64,000 bases of DNA from Streptomyces sp. L2 (GTDB taxonomy: Bacteria; Actinomycetota; Actinomycetes; Streptomycetales; Streptomycetaceae), in NCBI RefSeq assembly GCF_004124325.1, contig NZ_QBDT01000001.1:4464001-4528000 (forward strand). Reading direction: 5' to 3'. Of the stretch, positions 15,627-24,225 are shown in pieces. The number at the start of each line of letters is the position of its first letter. The first letter of the stretch is position 1. Below the pieces are notes generated by a model. It made no database searches and had not been told where the DNA came from. It was given only the letters and a program-made list of their open reading frames with translations. Position numbers and translations under genes: made by a program.

Positions 15627-17452
15627 CGGCAGGCCCCGTTACCGGCCCCGGCCCCGTCCCGGTCCCTGGCCCCGGCCCCGTCCACGGCCCCGTCCCGGTC
15701 CGTGGCCCCGGCCCTGGCCCCGACCCGGTCCCTGTCCCCGTCCCGGTCCCTGGCCCTGTCCCCGTCCCGGTCCCGGTCCCGGTCCCGGTCCCTGGCCCCG
15801 ACTCGGTCCCTGGCCCCGGCCCGGTCCCGGTCCCTGGCCCCGTCCCGGTCCCTGGCCCCGTCCCGGTCCCTGGCCCCGGCCTGGTCCCGGTCCCTGGCCC
15901 CGTCCCCGGCCCCGTCCCGGTCCGTGGCCCCGACTCGGTCCCTGGCCCCGGCCTGGTCCCGGTCCCTGGCCCCGTCCCCGGCCCCGTCCCGGTCCGTGGC
16001 CCCGACTCGGTCCCTGGCCCCGACTCGGTCCCTGGCCCCGACTCGGTCCCGGTCTCCGGCCCCGTCCCCAACCCCGGCCCCGGCCCCGTCCAGGTCCCCT
16101 TTCCCGGCTCCGTCCTCGGGAGTGAGATCGAGGGTGGCCCGCACCGTCCAGCCGGTGCCGGCGGGGCCCGCGCTGACGTGACCGCCGTAGAGCGCCGCGC
16201 GTTCTCTCATGCCCACCAGACCGTGTCCTTCCTCGTTCGCCGTACCGGCACGGACGCCCGGCTCGGGCGGCCCGGAATCCTGGACGGTGATGGTCAGCCG
16301 GCTGTCCTCGGCGACGATCGCCAGGTTCGCACGCGCCCCCGCGCCCGCGTGTTTGAGGGTGTTCGTCAGCGCCTCCTGCACGATCCGGTAGACCGTGAGC
16401 TGCACCCCGCTGTCGAGGGCGTCGACCTCGCCGGCGCTGCGGTAGACCACGTCCAGACCGGCCGCGCGTACCCCCTCGCACAGCGCGTCGACGTCCACCA
16501 GGCCCGGCTGCGGGGCCAGTTCGGGCTCGGTCCGCGGGCCGTCCGGCTCACGCAGGACGCCGAGCACCCGCCGTAGTTCGCTCAGCGCCTGACGGCCGGT
16601 GTCCCCGATGAGGCCGAGGGCCTCCTTCCCGCGCTCCGGGGCGGCGGCGGTGGCGTAGGCGCCCGCGTCGGCGAGGGTGATGATGACGGCCAGGTTGTGG
16701 CCGACGATGTCGTGCATCTCGCGGGCCACCCGCGCCCGCTCGGCCGCGACGGCGAGCCGCCCCCGCTGGTCGCGCTCCGTCTCCAGCCGGGCCGCGCGGT
16801 CCCGCAGCCCGGCCAGCTGGGCCCGCCGGATGCGGATCATCAGACCGAGCGCGAGGGCCGCAGTCGCCGTACTGAGCAGGAAGAACAGCGCGTCCCAGAC
16901 CGACACGGCCGCCGAGACCCGCGCCGCGACCAGGCCCAGCGCGCCCGCCGTGGCCGCGCAGCCCCACGGCAGCTGCCGTAGCGGCGCGTGCAGGGCCAGG
17001 CTGTACAGGGCGACGAAGAGCGCGACGTCCGCACGGAGGGCGGCGCCCACGGACCACTGGACGACGAACACAGCCGTGACGGCGCCGAACGCGGCCGCGG
17101 GCGCCCGCCGCCGCCACAGCAGCGGCAGCACCAGACCGGCCTGCAGGAGCAGCATGCCGGCCGCGGGCAGCCGGGTGAACACCAGGCGGAGGCGGCGCGG
17201 CCCGTCGCCGTCCCCGTCCCCGCTGATCGCGCCGACCGCCTGCAGCAGGTCCGGCAGGCAGAACAGCAGGAAGACCAGCACCACCACCGCGGTGTCCAGC
17301 ACCCAGGGACGGGCCCGGTCGGCATGCCGGAGCCGCTGGCCGGCCCGGCCCAGCCGGGCGACCAGCGGCCCCATCCCGCCGAGATCGTCCATGGTCGTGG
17401 TCATCGCGGTCGTGGTCATCGTGGTCATCTTGGTCGTGGGCATCGCACTCAC
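15623..17452 (-). CDS. NarL-type sensor histidine kinase with a repetitive C-terminal tail
   Basis: The product has 609 residues, about 160 more than usual for the type. Five or six membrane helices fill residues about 45-190. The HisKA_3 box with the phosphoacceptor His is in ARVAREMHDIVGHNLAVI, and the ATPase part shows QEALTNTLKHA and GHGLVGMRERAALYGG. After residue about 450 the protein consists only of degenerate repeats such as GARDRVGA and GARDRDGAGD, encoded by a DNA repeat (15640-16100). The start is uncertain: GTG 17452, or a later ATG in a Thr/Met-rich stretch. Confidence 0.92.
   Translation of the reverse strand: MSAMPTTKMTTMTTTAMTTTMDDLGGMGPLVARLGRAGQRLRHADRARPWVLDTAVVVLVFLLFCLPDLLQAVGAISGDGDGDGPRRLRLVFTRLPAAGMLLLQAGLVLPLLWRRRAPAAAFGAVTAVFVVQWSVGAALRADVALFVALYSLALHAPLRQLPWGCAATAGALGLVAARVSAAVSVWDALFFLLSTATAALALGLMIRIRRAQLAGLRDRAARLETERDQRGRLAVAAERARVAREMHDIVGHNLAVIITLADAGAYATAAAPERGKEALGLIGDTGRQALSELRRVLGVLREPDGPRTEPELAPQPGLVDVDALCEGVRAAGLDVVYRSAGEVDALDSGVQLTVYRIVQEALTNTLKHAGAGARANLAIVAEDSRLTITVQDSGPPEPGVRAGTANEEGHGLVGMRERAALYGGHVSAGPAGTGWTVRATLDLTPEDGAGKGDLDGAGAGVGDGAGDRDRVGARDRVGARDRVGATDRDGAGDGARDRDQAGARDRVGATDRDGAGDGARDRDQAGARDRDGARDRDGARDRDRAGARDRVGARDRDRDRDRDGDRARDRDGDRDRVGARAGATDRDGAVDGAGARDRDGAGAGNGACR
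15640..16100. repeat. About 460 bp of short tandem repeats at the 3' end of the kinase gene
   Basis: Six- to eighteen-base units such as CCCCGTCCCGGTCCCTGG recur with small changes for about 460 bases. All frames on both strands stay open. The tract is in frame in the kinase gene and is the likely source of length variation between strains. Confidence 0.9.
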
Positions 17453-17489
17453 CCGCCCATGATGCGCGCGGCCGCCGGGGCGGACGCGC

Positions 17490-18362
17490 TCAGACGTCGC
17501 TGCGCAGCAGCCGGTACGCCGCCCCGGCCAGCGCCAGTGCCGCCCAGGCGAGGAAGACCAGCAGACCGGCGGAGGGCGACAGGCTGGTCGAGTCGTGGGT
17601 CAGCGCGAAGACCGACTCGCCCGCGTTGCTCGGCAGGTAGGGGTCGATGTCCCCCCGCCACGAGGTGGGCAGCAGGGAGACGAGTCCGGGCACCAGCATG
17701 AGGGAGGCGACCAGGACCGAGATGCCTCCGGCGACCGACCGCAGCAGCGCGCCGAGGGCGGTGCCGATCACCCCGACCAGGCCGAGGTAGAGTCCGGCGC
17801 CCAGCAGGCTGCGTACGACACCGGCGTGACCGAGGCCCATGGCGGCGGGCGTGCCCGACACGACCTGGCCGCCGACGAGGAAGGCGGCGAACGCGCCGAC
17901 GGTCCCGACCACCAGCGCGATCACGCCGAACACCGCCGCCTTGGACCACAGCACGGGCAGCCTGCGCGGTACGGCCGCGAGGGACGAGCGGATCATGCCG
18001 GTGGAGTACTCGCCCGCCGTGACCAGCACACCGAGCACGCCGAGCGCGAGCTGGGCGAAGTTCGTGCCGAACAGGGACAGGCTCACGGCCGTCGCGCCGG
18101 CGAAGTCGTGGTCCAGGTGGCGGCCCGAGTCGAGGCTCGACTTGTAGTGACTCGCGGCGATGACGCCGAACGCGACGAGGAAGAGCAGGCCGAGGCCGAG
18201 GGTGATCCAGGTGGAACGCAGGGACCACAGCTTGGCCCACTCCGAGGCGAGCACGCGCCGGCCGGTCACCCGGTAGGCGGGCCGGGCCGCCGGGGCGGCC
18301 GGGGCGGTTCCGGGGGTCCCGGGAGTTCCAGGGCTCTGGGGCGTTGCGGTGAGGGTGCTCAT
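17490..18362 (-). CDS. ABC-2 type transporter permease
   Basis: This 290-residue protein has six membrane helices, beginning after the conserved motif VLASEWAKLWSLRSTWITL at about residue 37. An ABC-2 signature region follows: ALGVLGVLVTAGEYSTGMIR. ATG 18362 overlaps the stop of the ATPase gene by four bases, so the pair is translationally coupled. It is the membrane half of an exporter, likely for a peptide antibiotic or lipid. The two-component genes lie just downstream. Confidence 0.92.
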   Translation of the reverse strand: MSTLTATPQSPGTPGTPGTAPAAPAARPAYRVTGRRVLASEWAKLWSLRSTWITLGLGLLFLVAFGVIAASHYKSSLDSGRHLDHDFAGATAVSLSLFGTNFAQLALGVLGVLVTAGEYSTGMIRSSLAAVPRRLPVLWSKAAVFGVIALVVGTVGAFAAFLVGGQVVSGTPAAMGLGHAGVVRSLLGAGLYLGLVGVIGTALGALLRSVAGGISVLVASLMLVPGLVSLLPTSWRGDIDPYLPSNAGESVFALTHDSTSLSPSAGLLVFLAWAALALAGAAYRLLRSDV

Positions 18363-19336
18363 GCGGCGCTCCCAGGGGTCGTTGCGACAGTGGCCGTTTC
18401 GGCGTAGGCGTCGGCGTCGGCGTTGGTGTGGGTGGACCCGTGGTACTCGACGGCCTCCCGGGTCAGCTCCATGAACGCCTCCTCCAGCGACACCGCCTTG
18501 GTGGTCAGCTCGAACAACGGGATGCCGTGCTCGGCGGCCTTCAGCCCGATCTCCCGGGCGGACATCCCGGTGACCTGCAACTCCTCCGTGCCGATACGGC
18601 CGGTGATGTCGACGCCGGGCCCGGCCAGCACGTCCCGCAGCCGCGCGGGGTCGTCGGTGGAGACCTTCACGGAGTCGCCGCCGGCCTCGCGCACGAGGTC
18701 CCGTACGGTCGTGTCGGCCAGCAGCCGCCCGCGCCCCACGATGATCAGGTGATCGGCGACCAGGGACACCTCGCTCATCAGGTGCGAGGAGACGAACACC
18801 GTGCGCCCCTCCGCCGCGAGGGAGGTGAGCAGGTTCCGGATCCAGAGGACGCCCTCGGGGTCGAGGCCGTTGACGGGTTCGTCCAGCATCACGGTCTGCG
18901 GATCGCCGAGCAGGGCCGCCGCGATCCCCAGCCGCTGACCCATGCCGAGCGAGAACGCACCGGCCCGCTTCTTCGCGACGCTGCCCAGCCCGGCGAGGTC
19001 GACCACCTCGTCGACCCGGCGGCGCGGAATGCCGTGGGTCAGCGCGAGCGCGCGGAGATGGTTGTAGGCCGAGCGGCCCGGGTGGATCGACTTGGCCTCC
19101 AGCAGCGCCCCGACCTCCTGCAGCGGCGCCTGGTGGCGGGCGTAACGGCGTCCGTTCACCGTGACGGCCCCGTGGGTCGGCGCGTCCAGTCCGACGATCA
19201 TGCGCATCGTCGTGGACTTGCCGGCGCCGTTGGGCCCCAGGAAGCCGGTCACCGTGCCCGGCTTCACGATGAAGTCCAGACCGTCGACGGCTGTCTTCTC
19301 CCCGTACCTCTTGGTGAGCCGCTGTGCCTCGATCAT
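18359..19336 (-). CDS. ABC transporter ATP-binding protein (exporter)
   Basis: This 325-residue protein has Walker A GPNGAGKST, signature SLGMGQRLGIA, Walker B VMLDEPVNGLDP and the switch His in VFVSSHLMSE. The C-terminal 80 residues form the extra domain typical of drug and bacitracin-type export ATPases. ATG 19336 begins the family homology (MIEAQRLTKRYG); further upstream the frame encodes no conserved sequence. It is the first gene of a four-gene operon: ATPase, permease, kinase, regulator. Confidence 0.93.
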   Translation of the reverse strand: MIEAQRLTKRYGEKTAVDGLDFIVKPGTVTGFLGPNGAGKSTTMRMIVGLDAPTHGAVTVNGRRYARHQAPLQEVGALLEAKSIHPGRSAYNHLRALALTHGIPRRRVDEVVDLAGLGSVAKKRAGAFSLGMGQRLGIAAALLGDPQTVMLDEPVNGLDPEGVLWIRNLLTSLAAEGRTVFVSSHLMSEVSLVADHLIIVGRGRLLADTTVRDLVREAGGDSVKVSTDDPARLRDVLAGPGVDITGRIGTEELQVTGMSAREIGLKAAEHGIPLFELTTKAVSLEEAFMELTREAVEYHGSTHTNADADAYAETATVATTPGSAA

Positions 19337-19628
19337 GGGCGTTCTCTCTCTTCGGACTCCGGCGCCCGAACCGCCTGACGCCTCCTCACTCACGCTAGGC
19401 GCGGCATCCCCCGGATCCGGTGGCACCGGGGGCTGAACGGCGGAGTCCGGGTGGTACCGCGGTACTACGACCCGGTGCGCGGTCAAGGAAAGAAAGCGAG
19501 CCGGCGGCCCCCGCCCCGACCGCCCGACACGCCATCTGACCAGCCACGCGACCCATTTCACCGGTCCTCTTGCCTTGCCCTGCCACGGTCGGAGACAGCG
19601 GCCGTCGCCGACGGCCGTCTCACGGCAA

Positions 19629-19704
19629 GGAGCGGGTCGCCAGCGTCGGCCGGCTCATCGCACAGGAGCGGGCCGCCACCGACGGCCGGCTCATCGCACA
19701 GGAG
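19629..19704 (+). repeat. Tandem 36-bp repeat that duplicates a ribosome site
   Basis: Two full units and the start of a third, period 36, each carry GGCCGGCTCATCGCACAGGAG or close to it. The last AGGAG serves the gene starting at 19713. The rest of the 19337-19628 gap holds the divergent promoter region and nothing else that I can identify. Confidence 0.8.
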
Positions 19705-19712
19705 TGATCGGC

Positions 19713-20621
19713 TTGCAGCAACCTGAGGTCCTCACCGGCGTGAACGGCGTGAACGGCGTGAACGGCGCGAGTACGGTCGAGGGGACCCAGGCCCCGGCCC
19801 AGGCCCCGGCCAGATCGGTGATGAAGAAACTGCCCGAGGTCACCCTGGCGTTCTGGGTCATGAAGATCGCCGCCACGACCCTGGGCGAGACGGCGGGCGA
19901 CCTCTTCTCGCAGACGCTGAAGCTCGGCTACTTCCTCACCACGGTCGCCCTGTTCCTGGTCTTCGTGGTGACGCTGGTGGTCCAGCTGCGCTCGTCCCGC
20001 TACCACCCGTTCTTCTACTGGACCGTGATCCTTTCGACCTCCATGGCCGGCACCACCATGTCCGACTTCATGAACCGCGACGCCAGCGCGGCCTACCTCA
20101 CCCCGGGCGCGACAAAGCTCGGCTGGGGCCCACAAGGCCTGGGCCTGGGCTACCCGGCCGGCGCGGCGATCCTCGTCTCGCTCCTCCTGGCGATCTTCCT
20201 GGCCTGGAAGCTGAGCGGGCTGACGTTCCAGATCCAGGACATCGTCACGTTCCGGGGCGAGGCCTTCTTCTGGTCCGCGATCCTCGTCTCCAACACCCTG
20301 GGCACCTCCATGGGCGACTTCCTCTCGGACAGCTCCGGCCTGGGCTACGGCGGCGGCGCCCTGCTGGTCACCGCCGCACTCGCCGCGCTGCTGGCCCTGA
20401 CGAGGGTGCCCGCCGTCCCCAACGTGCTCCTGTTCTGGATCGCCTTCGTCCTCACCCGCCCCCTGGGCGCCACCGCGGGCGACCTCCTCACCAAGCCGGC
20501 CGTCAAGGGCGGCCTGAACCTGGGGACGACCGGCTCGTCCGCCGTCCTCCTCGCAGTCCTGCTCGGCCTGATGGCCCACGCCCACGTACGGGAGTCGCGT
20601 GAGAGCCACCGGCTAACGTGA
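19713..20621 (+). CDS. COG4705-type integral membrane protein (DUF347 repeats)
   Basis: This 302-residue protein has about ten membrane helices made of four similar units, each carrying a GxTxGD-type motif: TTLGETAGDLFS, STSMAGTTMSDF, NTLGTSMGDFLS and RPLGATAGDLLT. That is the DUF347 repeat family, whose function is unknown. The start is TTG 19713, eight bases after AGGAG; GTG 19704 is the alternative but lies on the ribosome site. The N-terminus contains VNGVNGVNG. Confidence 0.85.
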   Translation: MQQPEVLTGVNGVNGVNGASTVEGTQAPAQAPARSVMKKLPEVTLAFWVMKIAATTLGETAGDLFSQTLKLGYFLTTVALFLVFVVTLVVQLRSSRYHPFFYWTVILSTSMAGTTMSDFMNRDASAAYLTPGATKLGWGPQGLGLGYPAGAAILVSLLLAIFLAWKLSGLTFQIQDIVTFRGEAFFWSAILVSNTLGTSMGDFLSDSSGLGYGGGALLVTAALAALLALTRVPAVPNVLLFWIAFVLTRPLGATAGDLLTKPAVKGGLNLGTTGSSAVLLAVLLGLMAHAHVRESRESHRLT

Positions 20622-20625
20622 CCTC

Positions 20626-21117
20626 ATGGCGAGTCAGATCATCACCATAATCGGCGTCCTGCTGGGCGCGATCACCTCGTTCATCGCCACGACCCTGGCC
20701 GAACGCGCCAAGTTCCGCCAGGGCATGGCCACCCGGTGGGACGAGCGCAAACTCGACACCTACGTCGAGTACGTCGCCTGCGTCAAGGAAGCGTCCCGCG
20801 CCGCCTGGCGCGTAATCGAAGCTCGCGAACGCGGCGAGGACCCTGCCGAGGCGCTCGTGGAGATGGAGACGCTGGAGGCCCGCCGCTCGGTACTGTTCGA
20901 AGGGCTGGTCCTGCTGGCGGAGGACACGGCCGCGTCGGCGGCCGCCCACGCCAACGAGCGCCTCTGGGCCCTGCTCCGCTGCGCCCGGGAACCGGCCGCC
21001 ACCCCCGCGGCCCGCCGCACCGAGCTCGGCCCCGCACTCATCGAGGCACTGAACACCCTGCACAGAGCGGCCCGGTCCGATCTGGCGATCAACAGGCCAT
21101 CATTGTCAGGGCGATGA
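20626..21117 (+). CDS. Hypothetical protein with N-terminal membrane anchor
   Basis: This 163-residue protein has one membrane helix (residues 4-23), then a helical cytoplasmic part rich in Ala/Glu/Arg (ERAKFRQGMATRWDERKLDT). It starts four bases after the DUF347 gene stop, so it is co-transcribed with it. I recognise no family. Similar small tail-helix proteins in Streptomyces are unannotated. Confidence 0.75.
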   Translation: MASQIITIIGVLLGAITSFIATTLAERAKFRQGMATRWDERKLDTYVEYVACVKEASRAAWRVIEARERGEDPAEALVEMETLEARRSVLFEGLVLLAEDTAASAAAHANERLWALLRCAREPAATPAARRTELGPALIEALNTLHRAARSDLAINRPSLSGR

Positions 21118-21323
21118 GGTGATCCCGCTGCGGAAGCCATGAGCCCGGAGAAGACGAAGCGCCCACCCCAGCCTTCCCGATGTGCCGACACCGCAGACCC
21201 AGTTGAGCCCGTCCGCTGCCGCAATCCCGGTCGCGGCGCGGACGACGCCAAAGACGATCTCTCCGCGGCGCAACCCTCCAGCGGGTCCGGCAGCCGTCTC
21301 AGGTGCTGTTCGCGCCGCCGAAG

Positions 21324-21365
21324 CGGAGCAAGCGGTCCCGCCCCGGGGCGGGACCGCTTGCTCCG
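21324..21365. terminator. Perfect 42-bp palindrome, bidirectional terminator
   Basis: Twenty-one-base arms (CGGAGCAAGCGGTCCCGCCCC and complement) meet without spacer between two converging genes. The 310-base gap 21118-21427 holds nothing else that I can support. Confidence 0.8.
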
Positions 21366-21427
21366 CCGGACACGTCTCGGCCGGCATTCGTCCCGGACAC
21401 CCCGGGGCCATCAGAGTGTGAACACGC

Positions 21428-22714
21428 TTATGCGTAAGCACGCCTTTGGTGTTCGCTGATCCAGCGGGCAGCGAGGAGGCCGGAGGCCGCGGTGAGGACG
21501 GCGGCGGCGATGACGGTGGCGTTCAGGCCGAAGGTGTCGGCGAGGACGCCGGCCACCAGGGCGCCCGCCGCGTAGCCGACGTCGCGCCAGAAGCGGTAGG
21601 TGCCGAGGGCGTTGGCGCGCCAGGCGGGGTGGGCGTGGTCGGAGACGGACGCGATCAGGGCCGGGTAGACCATGGCGGTGCCGATGCCGAGGAACACCGC
21701 GGAGAGGATTCCGGCGAGCAGGGGGCGGCCGAGGAGGGCGAGGGCGAGGACGAAACCGACGGCCTGGACGAGCATGCCGGACACGATGAGGGGTTTGCGT
21801 CCGACGCGGTCGGAGAGATGCCCGGTGTAGGTCTGCCCGAGGCCCCACAGGATCGGGTAGAGGCCCTTGATGAGACCGACGGCGGCCAGACCGAGGCCGT
21901 GATCGGTGAAGAGCAGGGGGAAAACGCCCCAGGTCAGACCGTCGTTGAGGTTGTTGACGAGTCCGGCCTGGCTGGCGCCGCGCAGGGAGCGGTCGTGCCA
22001 GGAGGTGCGGGCGAAGGTGGCCTTCAGGCCGGTGTCCTCGCCGGTGCTCAGGGGCTCGCTGTGCTGGGCGACTTCGAGAGCGACGTGGGCGGCGGTGTCG
22101 CGGACCACGAGGCACAGGGCGAGCCCGGCGGCGACGAAGACCACGCCGATGAGCTCCGGGACGGGGCGCAGGCCGTGGGTGGTGGCGAGGTAGCCGGTGA
22201 GGACGGCGGTGGCGCCCACGGCGGTGTAGCCGGCGGCTTCGTTGAGGCCGGTCGCCAAGCCTCGGCGAGCGGGGCCCACGAGGTCGATCTTCATGTTGAC
22301 GGTCATCGACCAGGTCAGGCCCTGGTTGAGGCCGAGCAGGACGTTCGCGGCGACGATCAGGCCCCATGAGGGCGCCCAGGCCAGAGCGAAGGGGACGGGG
22401 ATGCCGATCAGCCAGCCGGTGACGAGGAGCTGCTTGCGGCGGAACCGAGCGGTCAGCGCACCTGCGGCGAGGTTGGTCAGTGCCTTGCTGACGCCGAAGG
22501 CGATGATGAAGGAGAAGACGGCCAGGTCGCTGGTCAGGCCGAAGACGCGGCCGCCGATCAGGGGGACGGTGGTGCGTTCGAGGCCGACGAGGCCGCCGAC
22601 GCAGATGTTGACCACGACGAGCAGGGTGAACTGGAGCCGGTTCTCCCGCAGACCCAGTCGGACGGGACGCCCGGCCGCGTCGGACGGTGCCGTGATCCCT
22701 GGTGGGGTGTTCAC
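21428..22714 (-). CDS. MFS transporter of the sulfur/rhodanese locus
   Basis: This 428-residue protein has twelve membrane helices. The MFS loop signatures are GALTARFRRKQLLV (between helices 2 and 3) and GHLSDRVGRKPLIVSG (between helices 8 and 9). GTG 22714 overlaps the TGA of the MBL-rhodanese gene (GTGA), so translation is coupled. Substrate is unknown. Co-expression with a persulfide-type enzyme suggests a sulfur oxyanion or other sulfur compound (inference). Confidence 0.9.
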   Translation of the reverse strand: MNTPPGITAPSDAAGRPVRLGLRENRLQFTLLVVVNICVGGLVGLERTTVPLIGGRVFGLTSDLAVFSFIIAFGVSKALTNLAAGALTARFRRKQLLVTGWLIGIPVPFALAWAPSWGLIVAANVLLGLNQGLTWSMTVNMKIDLVGPARRGLATGLNEAAGYTAVGATAVLTGYLATTHGLRPVPELIGVVFVAAGLALCLVVRDTAAHVALEVAQHSEPLSTGEDTGLKATFARTSWHDRSLRGASQAGLVNNLNDGLTWGVFPLLFTDHGLGLAAVGLIKGLYPILWGLGQTYTGHLSDRVGRKPLIVSGMLVQAVGFVLALALLGRPLLAGILSAVFLGIGTAMVYPALIASVSDHAHPAWRANALGTYRFWRDVGYAAGALVAGVLADTFGLNATVIAAAVLTAASGLLAARWISEHQRRAYA

Positions 22715-24138
22715 GCGACCCTGCCCTCGCCCTCGCCCTCGCCCTCGCCCTCGCCCTCGGTGCCCTCAGAGCCCTCAGCGCCCTCGGTGAGCCGCTGACC
22801 GTGGGCGGTGGCGTAGTCGGCCGGTCCGCCGTCGAGGACGGCGATACCGGTGTGGCCCGCGCGTTCCAGGAGGCTGGCGGCGGTCATGGCGCGCTCCCCG
22901 TGGCCGCAGGCCACGACCGGCCCCACGGGGGCTTCGGCGGCGCGATCGGCGAGGTCGCCGAGTTCGATGTGGACAGCGCCGGGGACGTGCCCGGCGGCGA
23001 ACTCGGCTTCCTGTCGTACGTCGAGGTAGGGGCCGTCGCCGATGCGGTCGGCGGTGGCGAACGTGGTCGTGGATCGCTGGTTGCCGTCGGCCGGCCAGGC
23101 GGCCATGCCTCCGGCGAGGTGCCCCGCGAGACGCTCGTAGCCGATCTTGTACGCCTGCCAGACGATCTCGTTCAGGTCCTGGTCGTGGTCGGCGACGAAG
23201 ACGAGCGGGGCGGTGTCGGGCAAAAGCCAGCCCAGCCAGGTGGCGAACTGGTCGCGAAGCGGGATGGACAGGGAGCCGGGGATGTGGCCGGCCGCGTAGT
23301 CGGCCGCCGGGCGCACGTCGACCACGTGACCGCCGTCGGCGAGCAGGGCCTTGACCTGACCGACGTCGAGGGCGGGCAACGGCCGGGTGGAGGTGAGAAC
23401 GGCGGCGCCCCGCCGGTTCACCTCGGCGAGCCGGTCGAAGTAGGCGGGGTAGCTGCCCAGGCCGGCCAGCAGCCGTCCTACGAAGGTGTCCTCGTCCGGG
23501 GCGGCCAGCAGTGAGTTGGCCTTCCGCTGCTCGCCCACGGTGGAGGTGCGTTCGGCGCCGGGCGGGGCCGAGCAGAAGGAGCCTGCTCCGTGGGTGGGCC
23601 ACACCCGGGTCTCGTCGGGCAGGGCGGCCAGCCGCCGCAACGAGCGGTACTGGGCGCGGGCGAGATCCTCGGTGCGCTCGGCGCCGAGCAGATCGGTGCG
23701 GGCGGCGGAATTCACGATCAGCGAGCCTCCGGTGAAGACGCCCAGTTCGCGGTGGTCGTCCAGGAGGAGGAAGGCGAGGTGCTCGTCCGTGTGGCCGGGG
23801 GTGGCCAGGGCACGCAGGGTCAGTCCGCCCAGGTCCACCTCGTCCCCCTCGGCCAGACCGCGGTGTGAGAAGGCGCGCCGCCCGGCGGCGGAGGCCAGGA
23901 CGGTTGCTCCCTGGTCGTGCGCGAGCTGGAGGGCGCCGGAGAGGAAGTCCGCGTGCAGGTGCGTATCCGCCGCGTACGCCACCACGAGCCCGCGCCGCTC
24001 GGCGGCTACCCGCAGGTCGCGCAGGTCGCGGCTCGCATCCACGGCCAGGGCGCGGCCGTCGCCGAGGTCGACGAGGTAGGCACTGTTGCCCAGTCCGTTG
24101 TCGACCAGAGGTATCAGGTGATCGTCGGCGAAGCCCAT
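22711..24138 (-). CDS. Persulfide-dioxygenase-like MBL-fold protein with two rhodanese domains
   Basis: The product has 475 residues. The N-terminal metallo-beta-lactamase domain carries the metal motif THLHADFLSG and later ligands in PGHTDEH and PTHGAGS, as in ETHE1-type persulfide dioxygenases. Two rhodanese domains follow. The first (about 255-345) has no active-site Cys at the loop (LVFVADHDQD). The second (about 360-450) has Cys in VACGHGERA. The C-terminal tail is an EGEGEGEG run. ATG 24138 is the start. It is divergent from the ArsR-rhodanese regulator across an 87-bp promoter. It probably oxidises or transfers persulfide sulfur. Confidence 0.9.
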   Translation of the reverse strand: MGFADDHLIPLVDNGLGNSAYLVDLGDGRALAVDASRDLRDLRVAAERRGLVVAYAADTHLHADFLSGALQLAHDQGATVLASAAGRRAFSHRGLAEGDEVDLGGLTLRALATPGHTDEHLAFLLLDDHRELGVFTGGSLIVNSAARTDLLGAERTEDLARAQYRSLRRLAALPDETRVWPTHGAGSFCSAPPGAERTSTVGEQRKANSLLAAPDEDTFVGRLLAGLGSYPAYFDRLAEVNRRGAAVLTSTRPLPALDVGQVKALLADGGHVVDVRPAADYAAGHIPGSLSIPLRDQFATWLGWLLPDTAPLVFVADHDQDLNEIVWQAYKIGYERLAGHLAGGMAAWPADGNQRSTTTFATADRIGDGPYLDVRQEAEFAAGHVPGAVHIELGDLADRAAEAPVGPVVACGHGERAMTAASLLERAGHTGIAVLDGGPADYATAHGQRLTEGAEGSEGTEGEGEGEGEGEGRVA

Positions 24139-24202
24139 CGGTCCTCCAGGGGGCGGATGCGGGAGGGCGTGTGGTCACGGCCTCCGGCTCCATCTACACT
24201 AT

Positions 24203-24218
24203 TCCATGGATCTATGGA
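24203..24218. promoter_or_regulatory. Palindromic operator for the ArsR-rhodanese regulator
   Basis: TCCATGGATCTATGGA is a 16-base palindrome with one mismatched pair. It lies between the divergent genes and overlaps the ribosome site GGAGG of the regulator. Autoregulation plus control of the MBL-rhodanese operon is likely (inference). Confidence 0.5.
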
Positions 24219-24225
24219 GGATGGC

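Noticed and set aside
15640..16100. Regularly repeated short units, first considered as a CRISPR array.
   Set aside because: Units are contiguous, without unique spacers, and lie in frame inside the kinase gene. No cas gene is near.
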